Source: Lentisphaeria bacterium
Lineage (GTDB): Bacteria; Verrucomicrobiota; Lentisphaeria; Victivallales; UBA1829
NCBI GenBank assembly: GCA_003526375.1
Contig: DPDG01000034.1
Span: 1 to 64,000 of the forward strand
Length of the DNA: 64,000 nucleotides
Reading direction: 5' to 3'
Numbering within the stretch: the stretch's first letter is position 1; every line of letters begins with the position of its first letter. Below, piece after piece: positions 1 through 8,066 of the stretch. Both the position numbers and the translations under genes were made by a program. The notes beneath the pieces were generated by a model, which did not search any database, had not been told where the DNA came from, and saw only the letters and a list, made by a program, of their open reading frames with translations.

Positions 1-7
1 TTGTTAT

Positions 8-469
8 TTAGGGATAAGTTCTAAGTGCTGGCAGTAAGCTGGCAAGGTACATTACGCAAATTATCAGAAAGACTACAGGTCCATAGATGGGGGGATTTTT
101 TGAGTTATTTACAAGTAAAATAAAAGCTATAACGATTGGTGCAAATAACGACAGTATCAAAATATCGAATCCCCATTTTGTCATACGAGAAATAGATTCA
201 GCAGACGATACCCTGTGTTTGGGGCGATGTGGCACCGAAACACTTTCTTGCGTTCTTGTCTGTATGGTTTTTGGTAAGGGAAAATCTTTTCCGCATTGTT
301 TGCAGTTGAACGCTTGAGCCGGATTGACCGCTCCACAGTCGGCGCAAAACTTAGCCTTGTGGACGATGAAATCTTGATTGCAGACTTGACAGGTTACTTC
401 CTGTTGCAGAAAGTTGTCCTCGACATCGTACTCTTGATTGCAGTTCGGACAGACAGTCTTCATGGTCAT
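8..469 (-). CDS. Zinc-ribbon membrane protein of the island
   Basis: No named family recognised. The first 60 residues hold four CxxC pairs (C7/C10, C27/C30, C42/C45, C56/C59), enough for two zinc ribbons. A basic linker follows, then two hydrophobic segments near residues 98-120 and 128-150, so the ribbons probably sit in the cytoplasm on a membrane anchor. The first ATG overlaps the stop of the upstream gene as ATGA and has an AAGGA site; a second ATG lies two codons in (463). With its neighbour at 466-918 it forms a two-gene unit at the distal side of the integrated element. A role in signalling or defence is possible but cannot be shown from the sequence. Confidence 0.75.
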   Translation of the reverse strand: MTMKTVCPNCNQEYDVEDNFLQQEVTCQVCNQDFIVHKAKFCADCGAVNPAQAFNCKQCGKDFPLPKTIQTRTQESVSVPHRPKHRVSSAESISRMTKWGFDILILSLFAPIVIAFILLVNNSKNPPIYGPVVFLIICVMYLASLLPALRTYP

Positions 470-918
470 TGTTCCTTTGGGGTTTTATTTGCTTTTGGTG
501 TGAGAAATGAGCAAAAAATAATTCCGATAAAGGGCAGAAATGTCAGAATGATTATTTTCCCTATATCGTTGTGTTTCAGGGCGCAAAAAGTATTCCAGCC
601 CCACAATCCGGCGTATCCCAGACAGGCAATAATAAACATGGGTATAACTCTATCGTTGGCTTCAGGCGGTGCGCCGATACTCAAAAACAGTAAAAACATA
701 ATAACAATCATCCCGATGAGCGACATAACCCCGTTTTCAATATTCAGCGGTTGACTATTGATATTCGGATGAGATGAAGACATTTCCCGTGGAGAAGCTG
801 TCTGTTTATCGGCAAGTTTCAAAACCGGACGAATAGGCTGTCCACACTTCGGACATGCCATTGCTTGAGAGGAGACTTTCCCTCCGCAAGCTGGACAATC
901 GACTAACTGAATACTCAT
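466..918 (-). CDS. Zinc-ribbon membrane protein, first gene of pair
   Basis: Short zinc ribbon at the N-terminus (CPACG at 8-12, CPKCG at 22-26), an unstructured Ser/Pro-rich stretch to about residue 60, then three hydrophobic segments (about 64-82, 90-112, 120-138). The start has AGGAG seven bases upstream. It overlaps the next gene (8-469) by 4 bp, so the two are probably translated together. The 5' leader contains an imperfect hairpin (943-968). The family is not recognised; zinc-ribbon plus membrane-helix proteins are common cargo on mobile elements, but their function is generally unknown. Confidence 0.75.
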   Translation of the reverse strand: MSIQLVDCPACGGKVSSQAMACPKCGQPIRPVLKLADKQTASPREMSSSHPNINSQPLNIENGVMSLIGMIVIMFLLFLSIGAPPEANDRVIPMFIIACLGYAGLWGWNTFCALKHNDIGKIIILTFLPFIGIIFCSFLTPKANKTPKEQ

Positions 919-942
919 TCTTTGCTCCTGTTTTGTATTCCC

Positions 943-968
943 GCCGAATCCGGCATCGCCGGATCGGC
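943..968 (-). promoter_or_regulatory. Hairpin in leader of the zinc-ribbon pair
   Basis: Arms GCCG-A-ATCCGG (943-953) and CCGGAT-CGGC (959-968) pair over ten bases with one bulged A, about 25 bp upstream of the start at 918. It lies in the expected 5' leader, so it may act in RNA (attenuation or stability) or be a DNA operator. No run of T follows it in the gene direction, which argues against a simple terminator. Confidence 0.45.
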
Positions 969-1059
969 GAGAATTACACGTTTCTTTCTAATGCGCTTCC
1001 CCATTGGAAATCTTATGGGGTTTTCAGAAAATCGGGGCAAAAAAAAGGTGTCCCGATTA

Positions 1060-1177
1060 CATCATATCGGAGCACCGCTAAGAGCTCATGTAAGAATGCA
1101 AAAGGGACACCAGCACAATCCGTGCTACCCTTTAGCGACACTCTTACATCTTGAAATTAGCGGTTTCCGATATAATG
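1060..1177. repeat. Long nested imperfect palindrome (cruciform/structured RNA)
   Basis: Five successive stems nest inside each other over 118 bp. Outermost: CATCATATCGGA (1060-1071) with TCCGATATAATG (1166-1177), one mismatch. Then ACCGCTAA (1074-1081) with TTAGCGGT (1157-1164), ATGTAAGA (1088-1095) with TCTTACAT (1142-1149), AAAGGG (1101-1106) with CCCTTT (1128-1133), and AGCAC (1112-1116) with GTGCT (1122-1126) around a 5-base loop. Small unpaired bulges separate the stems. This is far beyond a terminator and no T run follows. It could be a folded RNA, a recombination or replication site, or a small non-autonomous mobile element. Confidence 0.7.
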
Positions 1178-1672
1178 CCAACTAAAAAGCCACAAACAAT
1201 CTATCTTGAATTTTTCAATCTTAATTTTTCCGTGTCAGTTTCATCTCCTTGATGGTTGAACACAAATTTTCATATCTAATTATAATCGCCCAAACTGGAA
1301 AATCAAATCACCGATACCGCTACCGACACAAATACCGATGATTTTTTTGCTTCATGTCGAGATACGCAAATTTTCTGATATCCATGCTTTAAGTGATTTT
1401 ATGCTCGTTTTATGTCGTTTTACGGGCTTTTAACCACCTTTATTCATACTTTTTATTGCCCCCGAAAACATTGGAAAAGGTGCGGTTTTTCATGCCGTTT
1501 CCGGTCTTGAAAAAGGTGCGGAAAACCCTTTGTCTATTAGAGGGGGTGTCGAAGACGGCAGGGCTTGCCCGGTTTATCTCCCAGCTTCACAAGTACGTCT
1601 CTTAGTCGTAACAACTACAGTAGACAGTAGACAAACGAGAAAAGAGAAAGAAAAGAGACACGAGAAGAAAAG

Positions 1673-3286
1673 TCATGCCTTTAATTTTTTGGGTCTGCCT
1701 CCCTTTTGATTCTGGCGTTGAATCACTCCGGTACTTTCCAAGAACTTTATGTCTGCCCGTAAGGTGGTCTCCGATAGGCGGTATTTGTTTGCCTTCATCA
1801 TGGCAAGCAATTCAGTAAGGGAATGCTTTTCGGGTTCCAAGCGCAATAGAGCCTCCCTGCGCACTTTCAGGGCTTTTCCCTTGTCAGATGCCTTTGTGAG
1901 CTTCTTCGCTTCCAGAGGGCGCAATACTTGCAGATTAAGGCGTTCGGCGGTGTCCTTGTCTATCTTCCAAAAGTCCACCAGCTCCAAATTCCTGAAACAG
2001 AACCCTATGTATTTTTCCCGGTAAAAGGTTTCCACTATCTTTTTGACCGGAATGTCATTCGCTTCCCCTTTGGTCGGATAAGACGGGCAACAATGTTTAG
2101 CAAGTTCTTCCAGACGTTCCACCGTTTCAGTTTCAGGGGTTCCGGCATAGCAATGAAAGGCGGATAAGTACCAGAGGGAAGTATAGCGTTTGCCCTGCCG
2201 GATAAGGTGTTCCCGGAAAAGTTTTTCCGTGTCGGCAATTTTATATTTCATGCTTGCTATTTTCCCGGCTTTTCGCTTCGGGACGCTATAAGGTTTTGCC
2301 GCCGATTTGAAAATCTTCCGTTCCGGTTGTGCCGGGTCCGGCTTGCTGTCCTTGATACTGAAAAACGCCATCATTTCTTGAAGCGTGTATATCCTCTCCA
2401 CATCATCCAAAGCGGAAGGACAGTAACATACCCGTGTATTCGTTGAAGTGTGAACCGAGCCTTGTATCCGAAGAATCCTTGCCCCGTCCGTAGCCGCCGA
2501 ATCCCCCGGAAGAATCGGCTCCCCGAAATCTCCCCGAACGGCGTTGACCAAGGCTTTATTGCAGTTCTTGAAGTTCTGTAGAATCCATGGTCTTTCATAG
2601 TGATACTTCACCGGGTCCAGTAACCAAAACAGATAGATACCCCTGCCGCTCCGGGCATAGATACTCACTTGCGGAATGATACCCCGTTCTTCCAGAATCA
2701 TCGCTTGCAAAAGAGCCTGTTCCCATGAAAGGCGTTTGGATGAAGATTTGCCGGTCAATACTTCTTCGGGCAATAGTTCCGGGCAACGGCTCCCCAGTAA
2801 ATACTCATCCTCGCAACCGAAACGCCCGACATCAATATCCACATAACAGGCGTTCAGCCAAGAGATATTAAATTCTTTTCTTGCCGAGCGTGCAAGATAG
2901 GTCGGTTTTCGCGGCGCACCCAAAGAACGATAATAAGAGTTGACCGTGAAATAGACGTTGTCTGTCAGAGCTTCGGGGTGATGGTCGTAAAGGCGTTTCA
3001 ACTCCTCTTCCGTTTCAGCCAACGGCATGGCTCCGACCTCCATCATTCTGTCCAGTCCCTTGCGTTGAAGACAAAAGAATCCATCTTTCCGGTGAAACAT
3101 TCGGAAGAAATCCCCGTCCGCTTTTTTCGGTTGAGTTTTCAAAACATCCCGGACACGTTTATAACGCGTTTCCAATTCGGCGTAAGGTTGAACCGTAAAA
3201 GGAACTCCATCCTGTTTTTCCAAAGCCTCCCGAAAATACTTCTCCGGTGTCTGGTAACGCTTCAAACGTAAAAAATAATCGCTCAT
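1673..3286 (-). CDS. Archaeo-eukaryotic-type primase / replication protein of mobile element
   Basis: 537 aa. Motifs resemble AEP-superfamily primases of plasmids and integrated elements: YVDIDVG (about residue 150) as the metal-binding DxD strand, SGRGIYLFW (about 210) and an RIQGSVH block (about 280) like the R-x-x-G-S-V/H motif of RepB/PriCT-type primases. The C-terminal 50 residues look like a winged helix-turn-helix ending in a basic GGRPKK tail. The chosen ATG (3286) has AGGAG seven bases upstream; an upstream in-frame extension lacks a site. It follows the integrase gene by 97 bp on the same strand, so they probably form the replication-integration module. Assignment is by motif only. 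Confidence 0.65.
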   Translation of the reverse strand: MSDYFLRLKRYQTPEKYFREALEKQDGVPFTVQPYAELETRYKRVRDVLKTQPKKADGDFFRMFHRKDGFFCLQRKGLDRMMEVGAMPLAETEEELKRLYDHHPEALTDNVYFTVNSYYRSLGAPRKPTYLARSARKEFNISWLNACYVDIDVGRFGCEDEYLLGSRCPELLPEEVLTGKSSSKRLSWEQALLQAMILEERGIIPQVSIYARSGRGIYLFWLLDPVKYHYERPWILQNFKNCNKALVNAVRGDFGEPILPGDSAATDGARILRIQGSVHTSTNTRVCYCPSALDDVERIYTLQEMMAFFSIKDSKPDPAQPERKIFKSAAKPYSVPKRKAGKIASMKYKIADTEKLFREHLIRQGKRYTSLWYLSAFHCYAGTPETETVERLEELAKHCCPSYPTKGEANDIPVKKIVETFYREKYIGFCFRNLELVDFWKIDKDTAERLNLQVLRPLEAKKLTKASDKGKALKVRREALLRLEPEKHSLTELLAMMKANKYRLSETTLRADIKFLESTGVIQRQNQKGGRPKKLKA

Positions 3287-3382
3287 GTCAAAGCTCCTCG
3301 TTAAGCTGCGATAACGTAAAAAGCCAGCGTTTTTCCCGAACAGCAAGGCTGTAAGCCGCGCTGATCGGGAAAATATCAACAA

Positions 3383-5086
3383 TCACCGTTTCGGCAGTTG
3401 TTCCACCAGTTCGGCAATCTTTTTATCATCAAGGGGCGTTTTCCCCAGAATCTCGAACATGTCAAAGCCATGGTCCAGCTTCTTGATGTTTTCCAGCAGA
3501 ATAGCCGGATTGAAATCTTTCCCGTATCGGCTGAACGTCATGGAATTTACCGTATGCCCCACCAGTTCGGCAACCATGCTTTCCTGAACGCCCTGTTGTT
3601 TCAGGTTGTTCGTGAAATTGTGCCGGAAACTGTGAAATACCTTCTTTTCGTCCGCTGTAACATTCTTCCGGTTGAACCGCCCGAAAAACTTCTGGAAATC
3701 ATGGGCGTAACCGTATTTCTCTTTATATTCCAGCGTGAACCAAAGACGATTAGCCCCCGGCTGTTTGGTCCGCTTGCTTTTCCGCCGGTCCAGAACATAA
3801 TTCAGGAAGCCAAGCTGTAAAAGCACCGGATGAATCGGAACAACCCTTTTACTGCCCTTGTTTTTCAAACTGGCGTGTTCGTCTCCTGTTTCGGTTATCT
3901 CGAAACAGGGAATGCCCCCGGCATTGAAAATATTCTCTAATTGCAACTGGCAAATCTCGTTCTGGCGCGCCCCGGAATAAAGGGCGATAAGGGGAATCCA
4001 GAGCTTATGAATCTTCCAGTTGTTCAAGGTGTCTTCCCGTAAGTTCGTAAAGAGAAGTTTCAAGTCATCTGTCGAATAAGGGCTGCGTTCCATATTTGCC
4101 TTATGCCCTAACTTCAATTGGAGCTTGTTTGCCGGGTTCCGGTCGATATATTCATGGTCAAAGCACCAGATGAAAAAACTTCCGATTTTGGCGGACATAA
4201 GATTGACTGTTTTCTTTGAGAGAGTTTCCCCTTTGTACTCTTTCAGCAAGTCCGCCAAGGGGAGATTTTTCAACCGTTGATGGTTACTTCGGCGCACCGG
4301 AAGTTTCAGCAGAACATTGTCCCGGTAATCCAGCAAGTTTTGATGCTTGATTGCCTTGATATCCGTATCGCCAGAAAAATACTCAATGAAGGTATCAAGA
4401 ACGCTCTTGACCGATTCACGCATGGACGCTCCCCACGCTTCGCTTTTTTCGGCAAGATAACGCTTCGCCAAATCGCCAAGCGTAAGAACCTTTTCCGCCT
4501 CGATTATTTCCGCTGCCGTCCGATAATTACCGTTGAGAACTTCATTAAAGTCAGTTTCATTGTAGACGGTCGAAAAACGTTTCCCCTCCAGCTCTTCCCG
4601 TCTGGTTCTGGCAAGATAGAGTTGCGCCCGGAGATACTCCCTTGCCGTCCGTTGAATATCAAGCGTGTCATGAGGGGCATTGCGTAAAAGCTCTTCGGCG
4701 GAAACAGTCGCATTCATCGCGGATAAATCATTGTTCAGCAAAGCCGTCTCGATGAAATTGGAAAGTTGGAGCATGGTATTTGCCCCGTCCTTGCGCGTTC
4801 CCGGACACAATACCCCATAAGAAGCAAGCAGAGCCTCCCGGTCCTCCAAATTAACCCGGATAAGCGATTCCGCAATCATCCGGCGTATTTCCTGTAAAGG
4901 TATCATTTGCCACGCTCCCGATAAAATAGCGTTCAGTCGTTCCGTGGCTAATCTACAGGAGTTTACCGCTTTTTTCAAGTCGCGAGTTTTTAACGATACC
5001 TTTATTTCCCCGGCATAGTTCGGCAGACGGCACCGAAAATAATAGTTGCCCTTACGGTTGATTAGATTCTTGACGGTAATTTCCAT
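3383..5086 (-). CDS. Tyrosine recombinase / site-specific integrase
   Basis: 567 aa. The N-terminus (YYFRCRLP) resembles the short beta domain of phage-like integrases, followed by a helical core-binding region and a C-terminal catalytic domain with the full tyrosine-recombinase set: R374 (in SGARQNE), H485 and R488 (HSFRH), H511 (LVGHT) and nucleophile Y521 (SRYGK). The chosen ATG at 5086 has GGGAG upstream; the longer frame to 5149 has no site. The gene starts about 105 bp from the 3' end of tRNA-Ser and points away from it, the classic arrangement of an element inserted into a tRNA 3' end. Confidence 0.9.
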   Translation of the reverse strand: MEITVKNLINRKGNYYFRCRLPNYAGEIKVSLKTRDLKKAVNSCRLATERLNAILSGAWQMIPLQEIRRMIAESLIRVNLEDREALLASYGVLCPGTRKDGANTMLQLSNFIETALLNNDLSAMNATVSAEELLRNAPHDTLDIQRTAREYLRAQLYLARTRREELEGKRFSTVYNETDFNEVLNGNYRTAAEIIEAEKVLTLGDLAKRYLAEKSEAWGASMRESVKSVLDTFIEYFSGDTDIKAIKHQNLLDYRDNVLLKLPVRRSNHQRLKNLPLADLLKEYKGETLSKKTVNLMSAKIGSFFIWCFDHEYIDRNPANKLQLKLGHKANMERSPYSTDDLKLLFTNLREDTLNNWKIHKLWIPLIALYSGARQNEICQLQLENIFNAGGIPCFEITETGDEHASLKNKGSKRVVPIHPVLLQLGFLNYVLDRRKSKRTKQPGANRLWFTLEYKEKYGYAHDFQKFFGRFNRKNVTADEKKVFHSFRHNFTNNLKQQGVQESMVAELVGHTVNSMTFSRYGKDFNPAILLENIKKLDHGFDMFEILGKTPLDDKKIAELVEQLPKR

Positions 5087-5190
5087 CTTCTTCTCCCGTT
5101 TGTGGTCCAACTTGTGTCCCAGATACAGAAAAAGACAGGATTTTAACAATAGCTATAGTTGAGGCTAAATACAGGGAGTTATAAAGAAAA

Positions 5191-5278
<88 letters not shown>

Positions 5279-5299
5279 GGTCATGACTGGAAATGCCTT

Positions 5300-5329
5300 A
5301 TAATATGATTCATTTCTTATTATTTTCAA
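5300..5329 (-). promoter_or_regulatory. Promoter of tRNA-Ser
   Basis: On the minus strand TTGAAA (5324-5329) and TATTAT (5300-5305) are 18 bp apart, about 20 bp upstream of the tRNA. A 9-bp inverted repeat (5281-5289 and 5333-5341) brackets the promoter. Confidence 0.6.
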
Positions 5330-5356
5330 GCGCAGTCATGAAATTTATTTCCATTT

Positions 5357-6682
5357 TCAAAAACAGGACTGCCAACGATCCTGAGGACGGACCGAAGCAC
5401 TTGCGCTTCTGAATTTATTTTTATCAATCTGATCTACCGAGGCGATCATATAACGCAAGGCATCCATTGCATGATCGTTCAATTTCAAAGGCTCCTCTTT
5501 CGCATTCATGGAGCCACTCGACGGCATCCAGCGATAATCGTAAATCTCCGAAAGCAGGTTGCGCAGATTACGGAAAAAATAAAGACGCGGACGGTTGTCA
5601 TGGCAGATTACCAGGCGGTTCTTCACACTTTGAATGCCGCTGATCACGTTTTTGAATGCCGCCGTCGTACGGATTCCAAAAGAATCCAATTCCGCACGTT
5701 CTTCCGCATCGTGGTCCGCAACTGTAATGGAATAATGCTCCGAACCGGATAAATCCAGAATGATCTGTGCATGTTCCGCGGTCCGGACTCCGGCTTTATA
5801 GTGTTCCCTGTAAACGTAAAGGCGCCCGTCCGGATCAAGCGCCCCCCACAGACACACAAAAGGATTCGTATAGCCGAAGTCAATTGCACGGATGCGTTTC
5901 CAATCTGCGGGAACTTCAAAAGGTTCCACAACATGGAGGTCTTCATCGAATTCGGAATAGACCGCGCCCTCGTTATCCCGCCAGACTCCGTTCAGCATAC
6001 GTTCCCGCATCACCTCTGGAAGTGACTCCAGTGCATAAAGATATTCCTCAGGAAGATTTTCCCTGTTGTCATAGGCGGACCAGTTCAGGCGTGCCCAGCG
6101 AGGAGCATCCGCAAGAGGCTGTTCCGTTTCCGGATCGACATGGCGTACGCCCACGTAATGGAGCCAGTGACGGGGACCGCGGGGATTGCAGTCCAGAATC
6201 AGTTTCGGGACTGCCGTCCTGCCCTTCCGGTCCTGTACCCGCTGGGCAAGCCGTGTTACAGCCATCTGCATTGCGGTAAATGAAATCTGTGTCGCCTCAT
6301 TGATGAATACGGTAATATATTCGTTGCCCAGAATTTTTTCAGTCCGTTCCGCATCGTCCAGACCACCGACCATAATGGAGGACCCATTATAAAAAACAAT
6401 CGTGAGTTCGCTCTCCTGGAAACGGCAGACGCCGGAAGGCAGGTTGCGGACAAGATAGGATTTGAGCGTATCGCTCCACAGTGATGTTTTGGCATGAGCC
6501 CGGTGTTTCCGCGCGGCAAGCTGTCTTGAGCCAGGATACTGCAATGCACGTCGGACCAGATATTCCGCGATCAGCGCGGTTTTTCCGGAACGTGAACCGC
6601 CGTCAAACAAAATTCGTGTTTTCTTCGGGGAGGCAAGCAGTTTCCATCCCTCACTCTGCTTCGGATTGAACTTAAGTCCCAT
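5357..6682 (-). CDS. Phage terminase large subunit (orphan)
   Basis: 441 aa, full length for a PBSX-type TerL. The ATPase domain has Walker A GGSRSGKT (28-35) and Walker B FINEA (126-130, E129). The RNase H-like nuclease has acidic residues D268 (AIDFG), D323 (VADHD) and D403/D407 (NDHAMDALRY). The protein would cut and pump phage DNA into proheads. AAGGAG lies eight bases before the ATG. No small terminase, portal or capsid gene is nearby; the neighbours are tRNA-Ser and a dispersed repeat. It looks intact, so it is either a recent prophage remnant or a gene kept for another purpose. Confidence 0.88.
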   Translation of the reverse strand: MGLKFNPKQSEGWKLLASPKKTRILFDGGSRSGKTALIAEYLVRRALQYPGSRQLAARKHRAHAKTSLWSDTLKSYLVRNLPSGVCRFQESELTIVFYNGSSIMVGGLDDAERTEKILGNEYITVFINEATQISFTAMQMAVTRLAQRVQDRKGRTAVPKLILDCNPRGPRHWLHYVGVRHVDPETEQPLADAPRWARLNWSAYDNRENLPEEYLYALESLPEVMRERMLNGVWRDNEGAVYSEFDEDLHVVEPFEVPADWKRIRAIDFGYTNPFVCLWGALDPDGRLYVYREHYKAGVRTAEHAQIILDLSGSEHYSITVADHDAEERAELDSFGIRTTAAFKNVISGIQSVKNRLVICHDNRPRLYFFRNLRNLLSEIYDYRWMPSSGSMNAKEEPLKLNDHAMDALRYMIASVDQIDKNKFRSASASVRPQDRWQSCF

Positions 6683-6732
6683 AATAAAAACTCCTTTTTA
6701 TATAATATCGGAGCGTCAAACAAAAATGTTTT

Positions 6733-6828
6733 GAATCGCACCAGGTCAACGGTCTGCACCATACGATTTCGGGTTTTCGCCATTGCTCTGGCTTTCCGAT
6801 ATCCCCTGCTTGCCGCAGGGAAGTTCAT
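6733..6828. repeat. Dispersed repeat, copy 1
   Basis: Shares blocks with copies at 7938, 26843 and 45323: a CAGGTC/GACCTG-type palindrome (here degenerate), CACCATACG, TTTTCGCCATT, GGCTTTCCGATATCCC, then CTTGC...GGGAAGTTCAT. Read on the minus strand it contains a short frame beginning MAKTRNRMVQ that is mirrored in copies 2 and 3. It lies directly upstream of the terminase start. See the separate finding on the family. Confidence 0.7.
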
Positions 6829-6907
6829 TTTTGCTGAGGAATCTTTGGGAGATTGACCGGCTTGCGGCATGAAAACTCCTTTTTTTCATAATTTCTTGGA
6901 AATCAAC

Positions 6908-6936
6908 TTGCAAAAGCCGTTTAGTAAGATTAAAGT
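6908..6936 (+). promoter_or_regulatory. Promoter of the sugar isomerase gene
   Basis: TTGCAA (6908-6913), 17-bp spacer, TAAAGT (6931-6936), 36 bp before the ATG at 6973. Confidence 0.5.
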
Positions 6937-6972
6937 AAATTATCTTGAAATTTAAAGAAGGAGTTGCCTCTA

Positions 6973-7839
6973 ATGAAAATCGGTGTGATCGTTGAATCGT
7001 TCCGCGAACCATTATATACCGCTTTTGAATCTGCCGCCAGAATCGGTGCGCAGGGCGTCCAGATGTATGCGGTTTGCAAAGACCATAACCTGATTACAAT
7101 GACCGGGGAAGAGCGTGCCGCATTGAAAAAGCGTCTTGATGAACTCGGACTCAAGGTTTCCGCGATTTGCGGAGATCTCGGCGGGCACGGTTTTCAGGAT
7201 GCTGCGGGCAATCCCGAACGCATCCGGCTCAGCAAACAGATCATCGACATCTGTGCAGATTTCGACACCCATGTCATGACGACTCATATCGGCGTCGTTC
7301 CGACCCGTGAGGAGTCTCCGGTATATCAGACGATGCTTGAGGCGGCGAGAGAAGTTGCGCAATATGCCGCCGCTCATGGTGTCACATTGGCGATCGAAAC
7401 CGGTCCGGAGCCCGCCGACAGACTGAAAAAATTTATTGAAAATGCCGGTGGAAAAGGCATTGGTGTGAACTTCGATCCCGCGAATCTTGCAATGGTCCTG
7501 AACATCAATCCGGCGGAAGCGGTTCCTGTGCTTGCGAAATATATTGTCCATACCCATGCAAAAGACGGTCTGCATCTGCGCGACTGCAACCCGTCCGATG
7601 TCTACGGCTCCATGGATACCTACGACCTGACGCCTCCTGAACAGCAGAGCAAGGGCGACGGTCCTGTTTTCAAAGAAGTGGCTCTCGGGCAGGGGCAGGT
7701 CAAGTGGGATGAATATATCGCCGCGTTGAAAGCGATCGGTTATGACGGGTTCCTGACAATCGAGCGTGAAGTCGGAGACAATCCCAAAGCCGATATCACC
7801 ATGGCGGTTGACTTCCTCAAAGCCCATAACATCGGCTGA
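6973..7839 (+). CDS. Sugar phosphate isomerase/epimerase (xylose-isomerase-like TIM barrel)
   Basis: 288 aa, the usual length of single-domain AP-endonuclease-2-like TIM barrels. Typical features: MKIGVIVES start, ETGPEPADRL on strand 4-5, NFDPAN with metal-ligand Asp, HTHAKDG with His and Asp ligands, and EREVGDN near the end with the last Glu. These fit a divalent-metal-dependent isomerase or epimerase of a sugar or inositol intermediate; the substrate is not predictable. GAAGGAG lies nine bases before the chosen ATG; a TTG three codons earlier is less likely. It stands alone between its own promoter and a strong terminator. Confidence 0.85.
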   Translation: MKIGVIVESFREPLYTAFESAARIGAQGVQMYAVCKDHNLITMTGEERAALKKRLDELGLKVSAICGDLGGHGFQDAAGNPERIRLSKQIIDICADFDTHVMTTHIGVVPTREESPVYQTMLEAAREVAQYAAAHGVTLAIETGPEPADRLKKFIENAGGKGIGVNFDPANLAMVLNINPAEAVPVLAKYIVHTHAKDGLHLRDCNPSDVYGSMDTYDLTPPEQQSKGDGPVFKEVALGQGQVKWDEYIAALKAIGYDGFLTIEREVGDNPKADITMAVDFLKAHNIG

Positions 7840-7862
7840 TTTCTCATCTGTTCCCTTTCGGC

Positions 7863-7898
7863 GGTTCTGCGGTCTCCTCCCGCAGGGCCGTCTTTTTT
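7863..7898 (+). terminator. Rho-independent terminator after the isomerase gene
   Basis: Ten-bp stem GGTTCTGCGG (7863-7872) with CCGCAGGGCC (7880-7889), including G-T pairs, followed by a run of T. Confidence 0.85.
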
Positions 7899-7937
7899 AT
7901 TTCATTGGGTTCCATATGCTTCGGCTTTGATACGTAA

Positions 7938-8056
7938 GAATGCGCGGGCATTCTTCTTGAGGCAAAGACTTTGCCTTCGCCGCGATCCGGCGATAACAGT
8001 CGGTCGCGGCAGGTCAGCGACCTGCACCATACTGCCTCTGGTTTTCGTCATTTCCT
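7938..8056. repeat. Dispersed repeat, copy 2
   Basis: Aligns over most of its length with copy 3 (26843-27006): AAGAATGC..GCATTCTTC, CAAAGACTTTGCCTT, CGCGATCCGGCG, then GGCAGGTCAGCGACCTGCACCATAC and TTTTCGTCAT. It lacks the CTTTCCGATA end found in the other copies. Contains the palindrome CAGGTCAGCGACCTG. Located between convergent genes. Confidence 0.75.
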
Positions 8057-8066
8057 CCGGCAGCCG

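Larger units (their letters stand above)
919..1672. other. 754-bp non-coding stretch of the island
   Basis: No convincing gene. It contains the leader hairpin (943-968), a short stem CCCCAT/ATGGGG (999-1020), a stem AATCGGG/CCCGATT (1030-1058), the long nested palindrome (1060-1177), two copies of AAAAGGTGCGG (1475-1485 and 1511-1521) and a 7-bp tandem repeat (CAGTAGA, 1618-1633). The middle part is AT-rich. It lies just downstream of the primase gene. Density of inverted and direct repeats beside a replication gene would fit an origin, transfer or packaging site, or a structured RNA; none of these is proven. Confidence 0.5.

Noticed and set aside
1060..1177. Integron attC site
   Set aside because: The nested stems suggest attC, but the RYYYAAC and GTTRRRY core boxes are absent at the ends and no integron integrase is present; the nearby integrase is a phage/island type.
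1393..1605. 70-codon frame on the plus strand in the island gap
   Set aside because: No ribosome binding site, no family, unusual composition, and it overlaps the repeat region.
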